64,000 nucleotides of DNA from Hawksworthiomyces lignivorus. Taxonomy: Eukaryota; Ascomycota; Sordariomycetes; Ophiostomatales; Ophiostomataceae. The translations under genes were made by a program, and so were the position numbers. The notes beneath the pieces were generated by a model. The model was given only the letters and a program-made list of their open reading frames with translations. It was not told where the DNA came from and did not search any database. Each line of letters opens with the position of its first letter. The first letter of the stretch is position 1. Positions 11,892 through 23,122 of the stretch are shown here, in pieces. The stretch covers positions 1 to 64,000 of the forward strand of contig NTMA01000053.1 of the NCBI GenBank assembly GCA_002917075.1, read 5' to 3'.

Positions 11892-12092
11892 ATGAATATC
11901 ACCACCAACAGCCTCAAAAAGGCCTCCCTACCTCCCTCCCTGCCTCCCTCCCTGACTTCCGATCTGCCTCCCGAAGCCGTATACGAATCACGTGAAGCCC
12001 TCCTTCAGTCAATCAATCAGTGGGCAACGCCTCGCGGTTGCGCCTTCATTATTGGGCGTGTTACAAAGCTACAAAAGCTATATATAAGTTGA
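11892..12092 (+). pseudogene. N-terminal remnant of a Mutator-like (MULE) transposase
   Basis: A 66-codon ORF. After a low-complexity start encoded by a CCTCCCTN microsatellite (about 11922-11960), it reads YESREALLQSINQWATPRG, then AFIIGR. This resembles the FAR1-like N-terminal DNA-binding segment of fungal MULE transposases. The frame stops at once and is followed by AT-rich sequence with no further transposase coding, so only the 5' end survives. The call rests on recall of the family pattern, not an alignment. Confidence 0.5.
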
Positions 12093-12394
12093 TCAAGCTT
12101 ATGGGGGCTTATGTTCTATAAGAACTAAGCGTAGTGTGTCAATATATGCAAATAAGGTACTGAGAATGTAAGAGTATAAAAGGGGTTACAATTTCAGACA
12201 AGTGGTAACGACTGAATTGTTACCTTTTATCTAGGGTTCTATCTAAGTAGTGAGCCTAGGATTAACTATATATTAAGTAAACTTTACTCCGTATACGACT
12301 TAATATTTAACTTTATACGACTTTTTATTTTCACTTTATATTTGTATAAAGTTATGTTATTTATATGTTGTAGTTTTATTTTGTAATGGGCGGG
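12093..12394. other. AT-rich, TA-rich tract
   Basis: Strongly AT-rich sequence with many TA steps and no coding frame, lying between the transposase remnant and a dispersed repeat. The composition fits C-to-T decay of transposon DNA (RIP-like), though I could not compute indices. Confidence 0.45.
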
Positions 12395-12625
12395 CTGACG
12401 GGACCCAGCGAGGGTACCGGGGAGGGCAGCTGGTCGCCCGGGCGACCCACTGACCCCCTGCCCCTGACACCCCCTACTTCAACCAGGAGCTTCGCTCCTG
12501 GGAGTTGAAGGAGTCTTCTTCTTCTGTATCTTTAGCCTTTCGTTACGATAGGTCCATAGCATTGCTCCAGGGCTCCTATGTGCGCATTGCCAGCCGACCC
12601 CTTACACTGCTGGTAAAACACATTT
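12395..12625 (+). repeat. dispersed repeat A, copy 1
   Basis: About 230 bp that pairs collinearly with 18695-18925. Shared blocks are the 16-bp perfect palindrome GGTCGCCCGGGCGACC (12432-12447), GCTTCGCTCCTGGGAG, a GAAGGAG..CTTCTT block, CTTTCGTTAC and ACCCCTTACAC. In this copy CAGGAGC-TTC-GCTCCTG around 12484-12500 forms a perfect hairpin. Probably a fragment of a transposable element. Confidence 0.75.
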
Positions 12626-12716
12626 ACGATTACCCTCCACCAGAACCAAACAAAAAAAGAAAACAACAAAAAAAAAAAATCCCCTTTGGTCCCCTTTCCA
12701 TTCTCTTGCTTAAAGT

Positions 12717-12815
12717 GTGGCGCAGGTAGCGCAGCCATTATAGGCTGGGCACGAAGAGCAGCCTGTGTAGAGGTGCTTAGTGCTAGTGCTAGACTGTGTA
12801 GCGCTATTAGTGACT
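12717..12815 (+). repeat. dispersed repeat B, copy 1
   Basis: Pairs with 24008-24110. Both begin TGTGGCGCA and share a GCAGCCTGTG block, AGAGGTGCTTAG and an AGACTGT..AGCGC block, with substitutions and a small indel. It lies 92 bp after repeat A copy 1 in the same orientation. The origin is unknown. Confidence 0.65.
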
Positions 12816-13134
12816 GGCTCCAAAAGAGGTAGCATAAAATATACTTATGTGCGCTTCGATTTCGATGGGGAATTCACTCTTGCCATGTCATTGGTAAAGC
12901 ATCTCTCGAAAATAGACTAGTGATGTACTCGTATACCTTTTCTGCTACAATAGTATTTGTGGCGACTCTTGAAGTGTAATTTTTCTCGACATTCACTCTA
13001 TTAATGTGCAAAACTGAAAGTGGACAACATAAAATGCATTGGTAGTCTCTAGAAGGATATATGGAAAAATGCTCCAACCGCTTAATCAAAACAGCATATT
13101 AAAAATAAAATAAAATAATAGAACCGCTCTTCCC
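12816..13134. other. intergenic, 3' flank of permease
   Basis: AT-rich sequence downstream of the permease stop. No gene or repeat seen. Confidence 0.5.
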
Positions 13135-14922
13135 TCATACCACATCCTTCTTGAGAGGCTCCTGGATTGCGGCGGTCTCGCTGGAGTCGTGGCCGTCGAT
13201 GACAAACTCCTCGCGCTGCTCGTCGTGGATCATGTGGGTGATGTTGATCTTGGGGCCCTTGAACCACTTGTGGGCGTCGACGGCGAACCAGATGATGGAG
13301 AAGAGCATGGGGGCGCCCCACACGAGGCAGGTCCAGTTCATGCCGCTGGGGTCGAGGTCGGCGCCGGAGACGCTGGGCAGGCAGAGGATGGGGATCATGA
13401 GGACGGTGAAGGCGGTGGACAGCGCGCCGATGAAGGGGCTGTAGCGGCCGAGGTGCCAGGGGCCAGGGCGGAAGCGGTTGCCGACGAAGAAGGTGCGGAT
13501 GGTGATGGGGATGGTGAAGGCCATGAAGGCGCCGATGGCGCCGATGGAGAAGATGGCGCCGATGGCGGCGTCGCCGGCGAAGATGAGCAGGACGAGCAGG
13601 CAGCCGATGACGGCGTTGAACCAGACGGCGTTGACGGGGGTGCGGGTGTGGGCGTTGACGTGGGCCCAGTAGCGCGACAGGGGGAAGCAGCCGTCGCGCG
13701 AGTAGGCGAAGGTGACGCGGCTGGCGGCGATCATGCAGCCCTGGCCCATGCTGAAGCCGGCGACGATGGTGAGGGCGAGGCAGGCCATGGCGGCCTTCTC
13801 GCTCATGCACTGCAGCAGGTAGGCGGCCCAGGGCTGGCCGATGTCCGCGTCCAGCGCGCCCTCGATGTCGACGATGGTGTAGGCGACGGCCATGTTGAGG
13901 GCCCAGCCGGCGATGCCGCCGATGCCCGACGTCATGACGATGGCGCGGGGCGAGGCGATGTTGGCGTTGGAGCACTCCTCGGACAGATGGAAGGCGCTGT
14001 CGTAGCCGCTCATGGTCCAGATGACGGCGATGAAGGACATGAGCAGCGACACGCCCTTGGGGAAGTCGGTGCCCTCGTAGAAGTCGCCCCAGACCGAGGC
14101 CGAGTCGTTGAAGCGCGGCAGGCCCTGGCTCGTGCGGTTGTCGGCGGTCAGGATGACGACGAAGACGATGAACAGCGCGATGATGTTGAACGTGCTGCCG
14201 GCCGAGTTGAACTCGGCGAGCCACCGCGTCGGCATGGACGACAGGATGGCGTGCGCGATCATCAGCAGCACGGTCAGCAGGAAGACGTGCCAGTTCTGCG
14301 GCACGTACGACGGGTCGCTGATCGAGGCCGCGGCCAGGATCATGGCCGCGAGCGAGTAGTCGACGGACGGGGCCGCCGTCACCTGGCCCAGCCAGTTCGA
14401 CCAGCCCGTGACCCAGGCCGCAAAGGGGCCCCACTTGGGCGGCGCTAGCACGGCCGCCGCATAGTACAGGCCGCCGGACGTGGGCATCGCAGAGCACAGC
14501 TCGGCCATGCCCATGGCGATAAACTGGATGAAGATCATGGCCACGAGCCAGCCCCACACCATACCCGGCGTGCCCGCATAGCCGATGCCGTAGTACATGG
14601 TCGACGCCACCGAGGGCAGCAGGCCCAGCACGGCAAACGACACGCAAAAGGTCGTCCACAGAGAGAACTCGCGCTTAAATTCCGCTCTACCTCATTTGGT
14701 CAGTCTTTGTCAATCTTCCCGTTGCCGATAGCTTCCAGACCGCTGCCGGGAGAGCTGCTGGAGAAAAAAAAAAAGAGGGTAAGCTGACTTGTAACCGAGA
14801 GATGCCAGGATCTCGTCGTCTTCGCCATGTTTGCCGTCCAAGATGGGGATCTCGTGCGCGCCGAGGACCGACGTCACCGGCTCCTCGCCTACGGACTTGC
14901 GCCGCTCTTCTGTAACGCCCAT
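13135..14922 (-). CDS. APC-superfamily amino acid / GABA / choline-type permease
   Basis: Membrane transporter of 561 residues. Exons are 14922-14789 and 14686-13135 (1686 nt). The intron is 102 nt with GTCAGC..GGTAG ends, and the splice joins DEILASLGYK to AEFKREFSLW, the usual start of the first membrane segment in fungal members. About 12 hydrophobic segments follow. Family landmarks are PSVASTMYYG in TM1, MAELCSAMPTSGGLYYA in TM2-3, SGYDSAFHLSEECSNA in the TM6 region and FAYSRDGCFP before TM8-9. This matches the fungal Uga4/choline-permease-like ACT group. The substrate is unresolved within that group. The cytosolic N-terminus is hydrophilic and there is no signal peptide, as expected. 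It stands alone between repeat-rich stretches. The long plus-strand frame across it is a GC-driven shadow. Confidence 0.9.
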
Positions 14923-15594
14923 GATTGCTGCTCGTTATATTCAGAATTGTGTACCATGGGATAGTCTCTTGCTGCTATGCTGGAAATACCTGATAGAACG
15001 GAGGGATCAATCTACAAGTATTCTAGAAGGGAGGGGAAAAAAAAAGGAGGACGTCCATGATTTAATGCATTTTTGATTCCCACGTCATATGCAGGTCGCG
15101 ACACGTTAAGATACCATTAAAGATACCATTAAGATACTGTACCATTCGGTTTGATAACGCTGTCTCCAGATGGAGATAAGTAAATCACACTGGGTAATTG
15201 CTATAGGCTGACGTTGCACGGAGACTAGCCACCTGATAACAGGGAAGACGGGCGACCTTCCTCTTTTGAGGCACCAAGTCCTTACTGAGCTCCAGGAACT
15301 AATTTTGAGGTATTTAGCGGACATTTTTCAATGCTTCTCCGGACTCTCACTATGCCAATCTATCCTGAGATATTTGTTCAGGCGCGATCATAGTGAGAGT
15401 CATTTTTATTCTCGAGCGAGTTTCGCCACGCAGTACTGTCATTGTCCGATGGCAGCCAATGTGTAGACTTATTAGTCCATAGCAAGCATGGGCTCCCGCT
15501 GTGACATACGACGAGTATATTTGGTGAACAGAACACTTTCTACGCGTGCGACAAACCGCTGTAATTTGATCCGTTGGCCCGCTGCTCCCCTTAA

Positions 15595-15643
<49 letters not shown>

Positions 15644-18600
15644 GCGAACAAACATGAAACTTTGGATCTGCTGAGTGTCCCTTGTTTATTGTCGCATTGG
15701 ATCGCCCCGCGATCTGAGCTGGACAGCAAGACATCCGGGACCATTTGTCCTATTTCAGACCTTATTGAAAATTAGAATATTTCTTATCAGCTGGCCAAAT
15801 GCAACGCCCTTATCTGCCAATCTACTGTAAGGGAGACCTCGTACAAAGACCCCATAGTCTCCAAGCAAGACCAAGCCTACGGATTATTAGTTTAAGGACA
15901 ATAACTCTGTAATGGTCAGCTCGCCCTGTATGTGCGTCGTAGTCAGTTCCGCACCACAGATCCAAGCAGACGGACAGTGGCGGATTACATTCCACTATTA
16001 TGTATTAAGAACCTTGAAGACGCCCACCCACCTCCAAAATATGTAAGCATCTTACCGACTACAACCTAAACGTATGTACATACATACTCTACCCGTCCAT
16101 ATCTCCACGCTATTATTTAGAGTTATAAGTGCAACCATGTGTTCTCCTCTTTGCCGTCCACTGTCGACATCAATATCTTAGGAGTACAAGCAGCTGTGTG
16201 GAAGACAGCATGGCAGAACAAGTAGCGCACTAATTTCAATTGTCGCCTGTAGATTCCCAAAACAGGCCAAGTCTAGCAAGGCACTAAGAGAGGAGATAAG
16301 CTGTGAGACTCGGGCTGCGCGAATACCGACCCGTGCCTCAAAGATAATCGCTTTGTCACTGAACACCACCACGGGACCATATTTCCAATTTTATACTAGT
16401 GAAAACAAAGTGTACGACTACTCATTCGCACACTGCACATACAAGCATATTTCTATCAAAGAAGAACTGCCCCACACTGATATGCCAACTTGATCACTTT
16501 TACGTTACAGTAACAAGAGCCGAGTGTTTCCCCCTGTAAATCGATTAAATCCAATTCAAGACACGAACAGGGGGCAGGCAAATGCGCCCCAAATGTCAAC
16601 TGATTATCGAGCCCCCTTAAGTCCGGAGGCATCTGAGCCTTATTCTTCGCCTGAGGGTCAGGAGGTTTCGCGGTGATTTCAGTTAATAGCTAGCCACGCT
16701 AGCCTACAAGTTTGACCTCGTTGCAATACACACAAACAAATCGTTACCATGCACAAGCGAATCACACTACTGCGGCGTCCCCGATATGTTCTTGTTCAAA
16801 AACTGAACGGTTCCGACGTTTAGCTTCCGAGGCCAATAGACTATGTGGAGTTACATCCCGCGGTGATCGCTATGACGTCTCTTGTGTTGACCTGACCGGT
16901 AGGCCATAACGGCTGCAACAAGCTCTGGTGACAAAGTAGAATTAGACACGAGCTTAAGTTTGATGATATTATGAAGTCATTTGGTGCTTTAATTTCAGCT
17001 TCGGCGAGCTTCGAATACAGCAGCATGATTTTGATTTTAATCATTAAGGGAATACTCAGCGAGAGCATTAACAGAAGCCTTCGCGAGATAAAAGCTACAA
17101 CTGCTGCGCCACGCACGTCTCTCCTGTAAGATGAAAACACAGACGCATAATAGTGGCAATAGTGATAAATGACAGTAATGTGGATACTCTTTCGGTAAAT
17201 GAGAAAGAGAAGAAGCGTCAGGATAATGCTATCACCGATCTATGCGAAGCCGCCTCTTTATATATGTCCGTTGCTTATCCTCGATTCAATAATAAATAAC
17301 AAAAGCGTCGTCTAAATAACCAACTAGAAGGTCAAAAGTCGCACAATCTGACCGGTACTTTGCAAGAGAATATAGAAGAATAACAGCCCATTATCCCACA
17401 CGAAAATGCTTACCAAAATTTCCTCTTTAATACATGCGCTTGTGCAGTCCCTGCTGTAGCCTGCTTAGATGGCGTGCTTTATGTGCTTTTGTGGCACAGG
17501 TACTGTGTTTCGTTTAGATTAACCGACTGGGGCTTCCGTGACCAATTGGTCTTTCGATCCATGCCCTCTTCACTGCCCATCATGGGCTATGGGCAATAGT
17601 AGATAGGTGTTTTTTTTTTTTAGAAAAAAAAATCACAGCATAAAAAATGTATATTATTAGCAGCTAGTTATTAGCTTCGTTTAAATAATATTGACCTCTG
17701 GCTCTAGCTCTGGCTTTGGCTTAGACTCTGGAAAGGCAGGCGACAGTATATTGCACTTCTCATTAGTTATTGCTTTATAGGTGCTTTTGTTTTAGACTAC
17801 GTTATAGTTAAGAGGTTAAGTCTCTCGTTTTTAATAGCGAGTTATAGCTTTGAAACGTTTTTCTGGACTGCTTCTCTGTCATTCGCGGGGCGTTGATTGC
17901 ACCACGCCTTACGGGGCAATTGGGTTGTATAAAGTATACCCACAGTGCGGCTTGCCTAGCGGTGTGATAGTTTGATGCGGCTACATTGTTTTTGTTAGAA
18001 TCTTAGGTTAGAACCAGTGGTGCTTGAGTACTTGTAGCAGCAGTGCTGGTGGTAGTAGTGGTTGGTAGTGGTTGTGTTAGTGCTAGTGCTAGTGGTTGCG
18101 TTAGTGTGTTGTGTCTTAGTGATAGGGCAGATGGTGGTTGTCACAGTGTACACGATGGTAGTTATGTGGCTGCAAAAGTAGTTTGTTACTGTGGTGCGTA
18201 GGATAGGATGGTTGGGGATGTGGTTGAGTAGATTGTGGAGGTGATGTAGCTGGATAGGACTAGAGCTGGCGGATGTAAGATACAGTAGACGTGCTGGCAG
18301 ATGTGCTGGCGATAGGGTTTAAAGATATAGAAATACTGAAAGACAACTTTGAAGTGTTGGTAGAGGAGAGTATAAAAATACTACTCACGCACCACTAAGG
18401 TGGCGCTGATCATCCCTACTGTCACTACATCCTACTCAACACTTTTTTGCCATCACCACAATTCAAAAAATCATAGCTAATTCGGAAAAAAAAAAAAAAA
18501 AAAGAGGGAGAGAGAGAGAGATAGATCGACAAAAATATGGATGCGAAGTTGTAGGAAGCTATGTTATTTAAGCCTAAAAATGCTGATTGGTTAATTGTAT

Positions 18601-18694
18601 TTATCGTACGAGAATTCAAGATTTTGTGCGATTAGTCAACAAGTGTAATGGGCCTAGGCCCCGGAGGCGGCCCAGGGTGAGCCCAGGACTGGAG
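14923..18694. other. gene-poor stretch with decayed and low-complexity sequence
   Basis: About 3.8 kb without a supportable gene. It holds a long T tract (15599-15642), AT-rich TA-rich sequence around 17600-17900, a low-complexity G/T-rich stretch at about 18000-18330 whose minus strand would read as Thr/Ser/Pro repeats, and a purine run (A then GAGA) at 18486-18522. No ORF exceeds about 100 codons. It looks like old transposon debris. Confidence 0.55.
15599..15642. repeat. 44-nt poly(T) tract
   Basis: An uninterrupted run of 44 T. On the minus strand it is a poly(A) that could mark the tail of a retroposed sequence. I could not find clear target-site duplications by eye. Confidence 0.9.
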
Positions 18695-18925
18695 ATCAGA
18701 CTGACGGACGTGGCAAGGACACTAGGGCCAGTCGGTCGCCCGGGCGACCTAATGACCCACTCGCTCCTGATGCCCCTATTTCAGCCACAAGCTTCGCTCC
18801 TGGGAGCCGAAGGAGCCTTCTTTCTTGTGCATCTTTTAGTCTTTCGTTACCTTAGGTCTACACCATTGCCTCAGGGTTCTACCGTGCTCATTGCCGGCAC
18901 ACCCCTTACACAATCTATGTGACTA
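18695..18925 (+). repeat. dispersed repeat A, copy 2
   Basis: Second copy of the 12395-12625 repeat, same orientation and block order. It contains the identical 16-bp palindrome GGTCGCCCGGGCGACC at 18734-18749, then GCTTCGCTCCTGGGAG, a GAAGGAG..CTTCTT block and CTTTCGTTAC. The hairpin arm seen in copy 1 is broken here (ACAAGC instead of AGGAGC). A 111-codon open frame crosses it but is not a gene. Confidence 0.75.
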
Positions 18926-19478
18926 GACGACTTCGTACAACCGTATCACTTCGTTGTCAACCTAAACAACAACAACCACGCGCAGCCAGAGAGGCGACTG
19001 CCTCCAGAACCAGAATAAAGACCCGCGCTTGCCCGGTGCAAGTAGTGATACGGCCTGACAGCCTACCAACCACGCCACCGAACGCGCTGATTTTGGTACG
19101 GTTCGAACGCTCGTGAGTTCCTCTATATATGACCCTATACTGTGCTCATAACTTGAGTTCAGGTGAGTATGTAAGATACATTGTTAATTGAAAAAGGAGA
19201 GGTAACTGTGCATACGGCATTCTGAGGGCTCATCTCTTCAGTAAGGGTGGTTACAGTGCTATATATACAGTAGATGAAGGTTATTCACACGATGTGTCCT
19301 CAACAACTGATTGACGCACGTGCCGCTGAGCTTAAGTAATTTGTAATATTCTACATATGGAAAGTCGCTTGTCGCCACCAAGCCGCCTCTTCACATTTGA
19401 TATATACCATTGACAAGCCCCCTTCTATTCTATATTCGGCGGGCCTGCCTCGTTCGTATTTCATTGCACTGCAACTAC
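18926..19478. other. intergenic, upstream of cwc24
   Basis: Repeat flank followed by the putative promoter of the splicing-factor gene. No distinct motif stands out. Confidence 0.5.
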
Positions 19479-20618
19479 ATGGACGAAATGCCCTCGGGAC
19501 TGGGGGAGAACACCACTGCATCGCCGTTGAAGGTCTCCTTCAAGAAGAGCAAGAATGCCGCGAGGAGCATCAGACGCAGGCAGCCCTCGCCCTCTCCCTC
19601 GGCATCAGATAGCTCTTCCGGCGACGAACTAACCGTGAGCACGCCCGCAAAGATACAGAGTTCCAAGAGGAGGCGAATCGATACTGCCGCCGGGGCGAGC
19701 GCATCGACAACAGCCTCGACGGCGCGAACCGACAGCGAGGAGGTTTTCGCGACGACAATTGCCGCCAAACGCTCGGTCCCTCTGTCGAAGCTTGGTAATA
19801 ACGATGCTACAAGGCAGAGTAACTGGTCTAAAGAGACCTCAGATACTACAAAGATAGAAAAAAAGGTAAGTAGCGCTTATCGACGCAGACTCTGACGGCG
19901 ACCCCAGTCGGTCTACTAGTTGGTCTATTAAATATCCAGATTTTAGATATGTCCTGAGGGCTTGGCTGATACAATTGTGCTTTAGGGCTATACTACGGCA
20001 AAAGCAGCAATCGGACCTGCTAGGAAATCCACGAATGTACGGATAACTACTATGATGGATTTCGCTCCGGACGTGTGTAAAGACGTGCGTACCCCACCGC
20101 AGCATATATCATCACACACCAAAACATACTGACCGACAATCATGATTTAGTATAAACAAACAGGTTTCTGCGGCTTCGGCGATGCCTGCGTATTCGTCCA
20201 CGATCGCAACGATTATAAACAGGGCTGGCAGCTGGATCGAGAGTGGGACAACGTCACGAAAGGGAAACGGGCCATTCCAGGCACGATTGTGGCTAGGGCC
20301 GGTAAGGGTGACCTGCGGGAAGACGACGGGAACGATGAGGACGACACAATACCTGAAGACATCCCATTTGTCTGCATCCTTTGCAGGCGCGACTACGAAG
20401 CACCCGTCGTTACGAGATGCGGCCACTATTTCTGCGAGCGTTGCGCTCTTCAGCGGTACAGAAAGGATCCTACCTGCGCCGCCTGTGGTGCGGCGACAGG
20501 TGGTATCTTCAACACTGCTACTAGGCTCCGTAAGCGACTAGAGAGAATAAGAGAACATATGGCCAAGAATAAGACACACAGTACTGTTGGCTCGGAATCC
20601 AATGGGGAGGAAGAATAG
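19479..20618 (+). CDS. cwc24: pre-mRNA-splicing factor Cwc24 (CCCH + RING)
   Basis: Spliceosome component that binds near the 5' splice site at the activated stage and must leave before step one (established for yeast Cwc24). Exons are 19479-19865, 19986-20084 and 20151-20618 (954 nt, 317 residues). The N-terminal 130 residues are Ser/Arg/Lys-rich and disordered. The CCCH finger (C-x8-C-x5-C-x3-H, ending GFGDACVFVH) is split by intron 2 and followed by DRNDYKQGWQLDREW, typical of Cwc24/RNF113. A C3HC4 RING follows: CILC, CGHYFCERC, CAAC. The tail is basic then acidic. The start follows the first good ATG in frame; an earlier in-frame start has only a non-ATG codon. The 3' end faces the GIY-YIG gene with 152 bp between. 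Confidence 0.92.
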
Positions 20619-20770
20619 AGAACATGAAAAATATCGAGTCCGTATCTGCTCACCCACTCAAGGAAAAATGGTAGATTATATAATAAAGACATCTTTGTGC
20701 TTAAAAATACTTTTATCTTCGAATTTTATCTGGAGTATTAGATTGGGAAAACAATCTGTCTCGGGCTTAT

Positions 20771-23122
20771 CTACTTTAATAAGGCTCCGGTGCGGTTTTC
20801 CTGAAGGAGGCGGCGCATCTTCTCGAACGTTGCATTCTTCTTTACCCAAGCTTTGCTGAATCCAGCTTTCCTAGCACGTTTATCGGCAGAAGTGTCCATG
20901 TGATCCCAAATCCTGTGCAATTGAAGCCTGGCTTCTTCATCTTCAGGTTCAGCCTGGTGCTCCCATATTGCTTCAACGAAGCGCAAAAGCTCGTCCCGGC
21001 GTGCAATGTTGACTTTTTCGCTTGCAAATCCTTTAGATCTGAGCCACATCTTGAGCTGTATCGCTGACAGTGTCTTAATTTCCTTTCTTGATTTTAAGTC
21101 CCGGAGGCTTGTCATCGCCTGTGTTGCTCTGTATTGGCCCTCTATAAGGCCAAATGACTTTCTTTGCAGATCTGGCTGAACTGGAATGAAAGTAGTTCTT
21201 TTACCGCATAAAAGACAACATCTGTTAGTCTGCGTCAAATAAGCCCCGCTTGATATTTGATAACGTGGGCAGTTTTCAACACGAAAGGACTCTGGTGAAC
21301 GACAACTAGCACACATAACTTTCACGCTTGTTGGGTCCCCCTTAGATGGGTCGGCTTCTCTGTACAAAACGCCATGCGATTTTGGCTGCTTATGGTTGAA
21401 TTGGACATGACCCCAAGGTCCCCCAAGTTCCGGACGCCACTGCTCTAACGGATTGTTCGTATTTAGACCCGTCCATGAATAGGGGTACAAGTCAGAGCCG
21501 TGAGGCAGATACTTCTTCAAAAGTTTAGTAGGCCCTGTCCGAAGAAGTAACATTGCGTAAGTTTCCATTATGTTGAGAATGAACGCATCTTCCTCATCGT
21601 TTCTTTCTTGGACGTTGAGTTGGCCAAAAATAAACCAATGATTACTGCATTCAGGTCGTCGGAGCCAGAAGTCTATATGAGGCGTATTTAAGCGTCTTTT
21701 CTTTCTCGGTGCACTGGCTAATCTTTTTCTATACTTCTTTGCCGATCTGAAGTCTGAGATATGCTCTGCAATTCTTAACCGCATAGAACGGAATGTTGAC
21801 CCGACGTACACGCCAGGTTGATCAGTGCCGACTGGGTCATATATTATATGGACGTACACGCCCGGCTGAGCGCAACTTTGAGCTTCGGACTTTTTGCTTA
21901 GATTGATCGTCTTGAGACTTCCAATCTCGATACTATGCAGGAAAGCTTCGTTGACACTTTCTAGAACTCGCCGCCTAAGTGTCTTCTCCCCAAACCGCTG
22001 CGCAAATTGTTCATATTGGTGCTGAGCCCCATTTTCTGAGTCCCGTTCTAAAAGCAGGTTGTTAAGCAAGGCTGATAATACCAAACGATGGCTATCAAGT
22101 GCGGGGACGTCATCATGATCAGCTCCAGTATCGGTATTCTCATCGGCTTTGGTTTCTGCACTGTTCGTTGGGGAATCTAGCGTGGGTTGTGCCTTGGGTT
22201 TCGCGGGCTCATCCGCACCACCGCCTTCCTCGTCTGACGGTGCACGATGCTGCATGGATTGCTTTTCGACATTGTATGTGCTCATAGATGATTTCTGCGC
22301 TAAGTGGGTATTATTTTCCCGCGTTTTAGCCTCCAGGTTATTTTGGACTATTGGGGACTGCTTGGCGATGATAGCTTCTTTAGCCGGAAAGTATGCGTCC
22401 AAGGTCTAATTAGATCAGTATCTATTTGGCTAAGCGCTTTTGATCTTGCTCATATGACGTACCTTCCCTACATTTCCTCTGCTACTATGATTCTCTTGTA
22501 TCTGTCGCGAGTTGACGGGCGGTCGATTGCCCGGAGGCTGCTTGCTTGTAGGCTGTTTGCTTGTAGGTCGCTTGCTTGCAGGTCGCTTACTGGAATGCCC
22601 AATCCAGTAAGAGGGCATTTGATCTGTGCAGGACATATGCTGATGAAGGCACCAGGCACATCGTTTGCTTTTCCCATCAATGCCAACTCGGCATGTGGGA
22701 AACTTGGAGGCCACCACCGAAGTGCTTTTGTGCCGACACTGAAAACAAGGACCGGGTTCACGTGGTTTGCCGTGCTTTTGAACGGTAAAGGATCTCTCTC
22801 TCTCCAGGATTGTGGTGTTTTTTTTATTCCACGATCTCTTTCCCCAGTATTCTGGTTCTTGGTCGGTGCATTGTTGATGCTGGTAGAGGCACCAAGCGCA
22901 TTTTTTTCTTTTGCCACCTGCGTCAACCTGACACGTGGGAAACTTGCAAGCCGCCTCTGAAGACCTTTTGTGTTGGCATTGAAAGCATGGACCATGCTCG
23001 CGTGGATTCCCTGTCGCTTGTTGTATGAGTGCAGAAGCTTTCTCTTTGATTCGAGACTGGTCTTCTTTAGCTGACAACTGGTTTACTCCTCGCCAACGAA
23101 GCTGGAAATCACTATTCGTCAT
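20771..23122 (-). CDS. GIY-YIG nuclease-like protein with tandem Cys fingers, zinc ribbon and SAP-like region
   Basis: Two exons, 23122-22463 and 22405-20771 (2295 nt, 764 residues). The 57-nt intron has GTACGT..AATTAG ends. Exon 1 encodes two copies of a Cys module at about residues 44-94 and 124-174, each C-x2-C-x14-C-x10-C-x2-C-x6-C (GPCFQC, CAWC, then PxYW), followed by a Lys/Pro/Ser-repeat linker. Exon 2 encodes a disordered acidic stretch, then a GIY-YIG-like core: GVY at 402-404, YVG at 420-422, Arg 429/431, His 435 and a candidate catalytic Glu 501 in NIMETYAML. Next come C-x2-C and C-C-x2-C pairs (585, 588, 599, 616-620), probably a zinc ribbon, and a SAP-like helix pair near 666-703 (LKMWLRSKGF, RRDELL). 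It may bind and cleave DNA. The GIY to YIG spacing is longer than usual, so activity is uncertain. Confidence 0.75.

Noticed and set aside
13189..14448. Plus-strand open frame of about 419 codons
   Set aside because: It is antisense to the permease exon and encodes Gly/Asp/Val-rich low-complexity sequence typical of a shadow of GC-rich codons.
18587..18922. 111-codon plus-strand frame
   Set aside because: It runs across dispersed repeat A, and the matching frame is not kept in copy 1.
19070..19115. tRNA-like B-box (GGTTCGAACGC)
   Set aside because: No A-box at proper distance and no acceptor-stem pairing.
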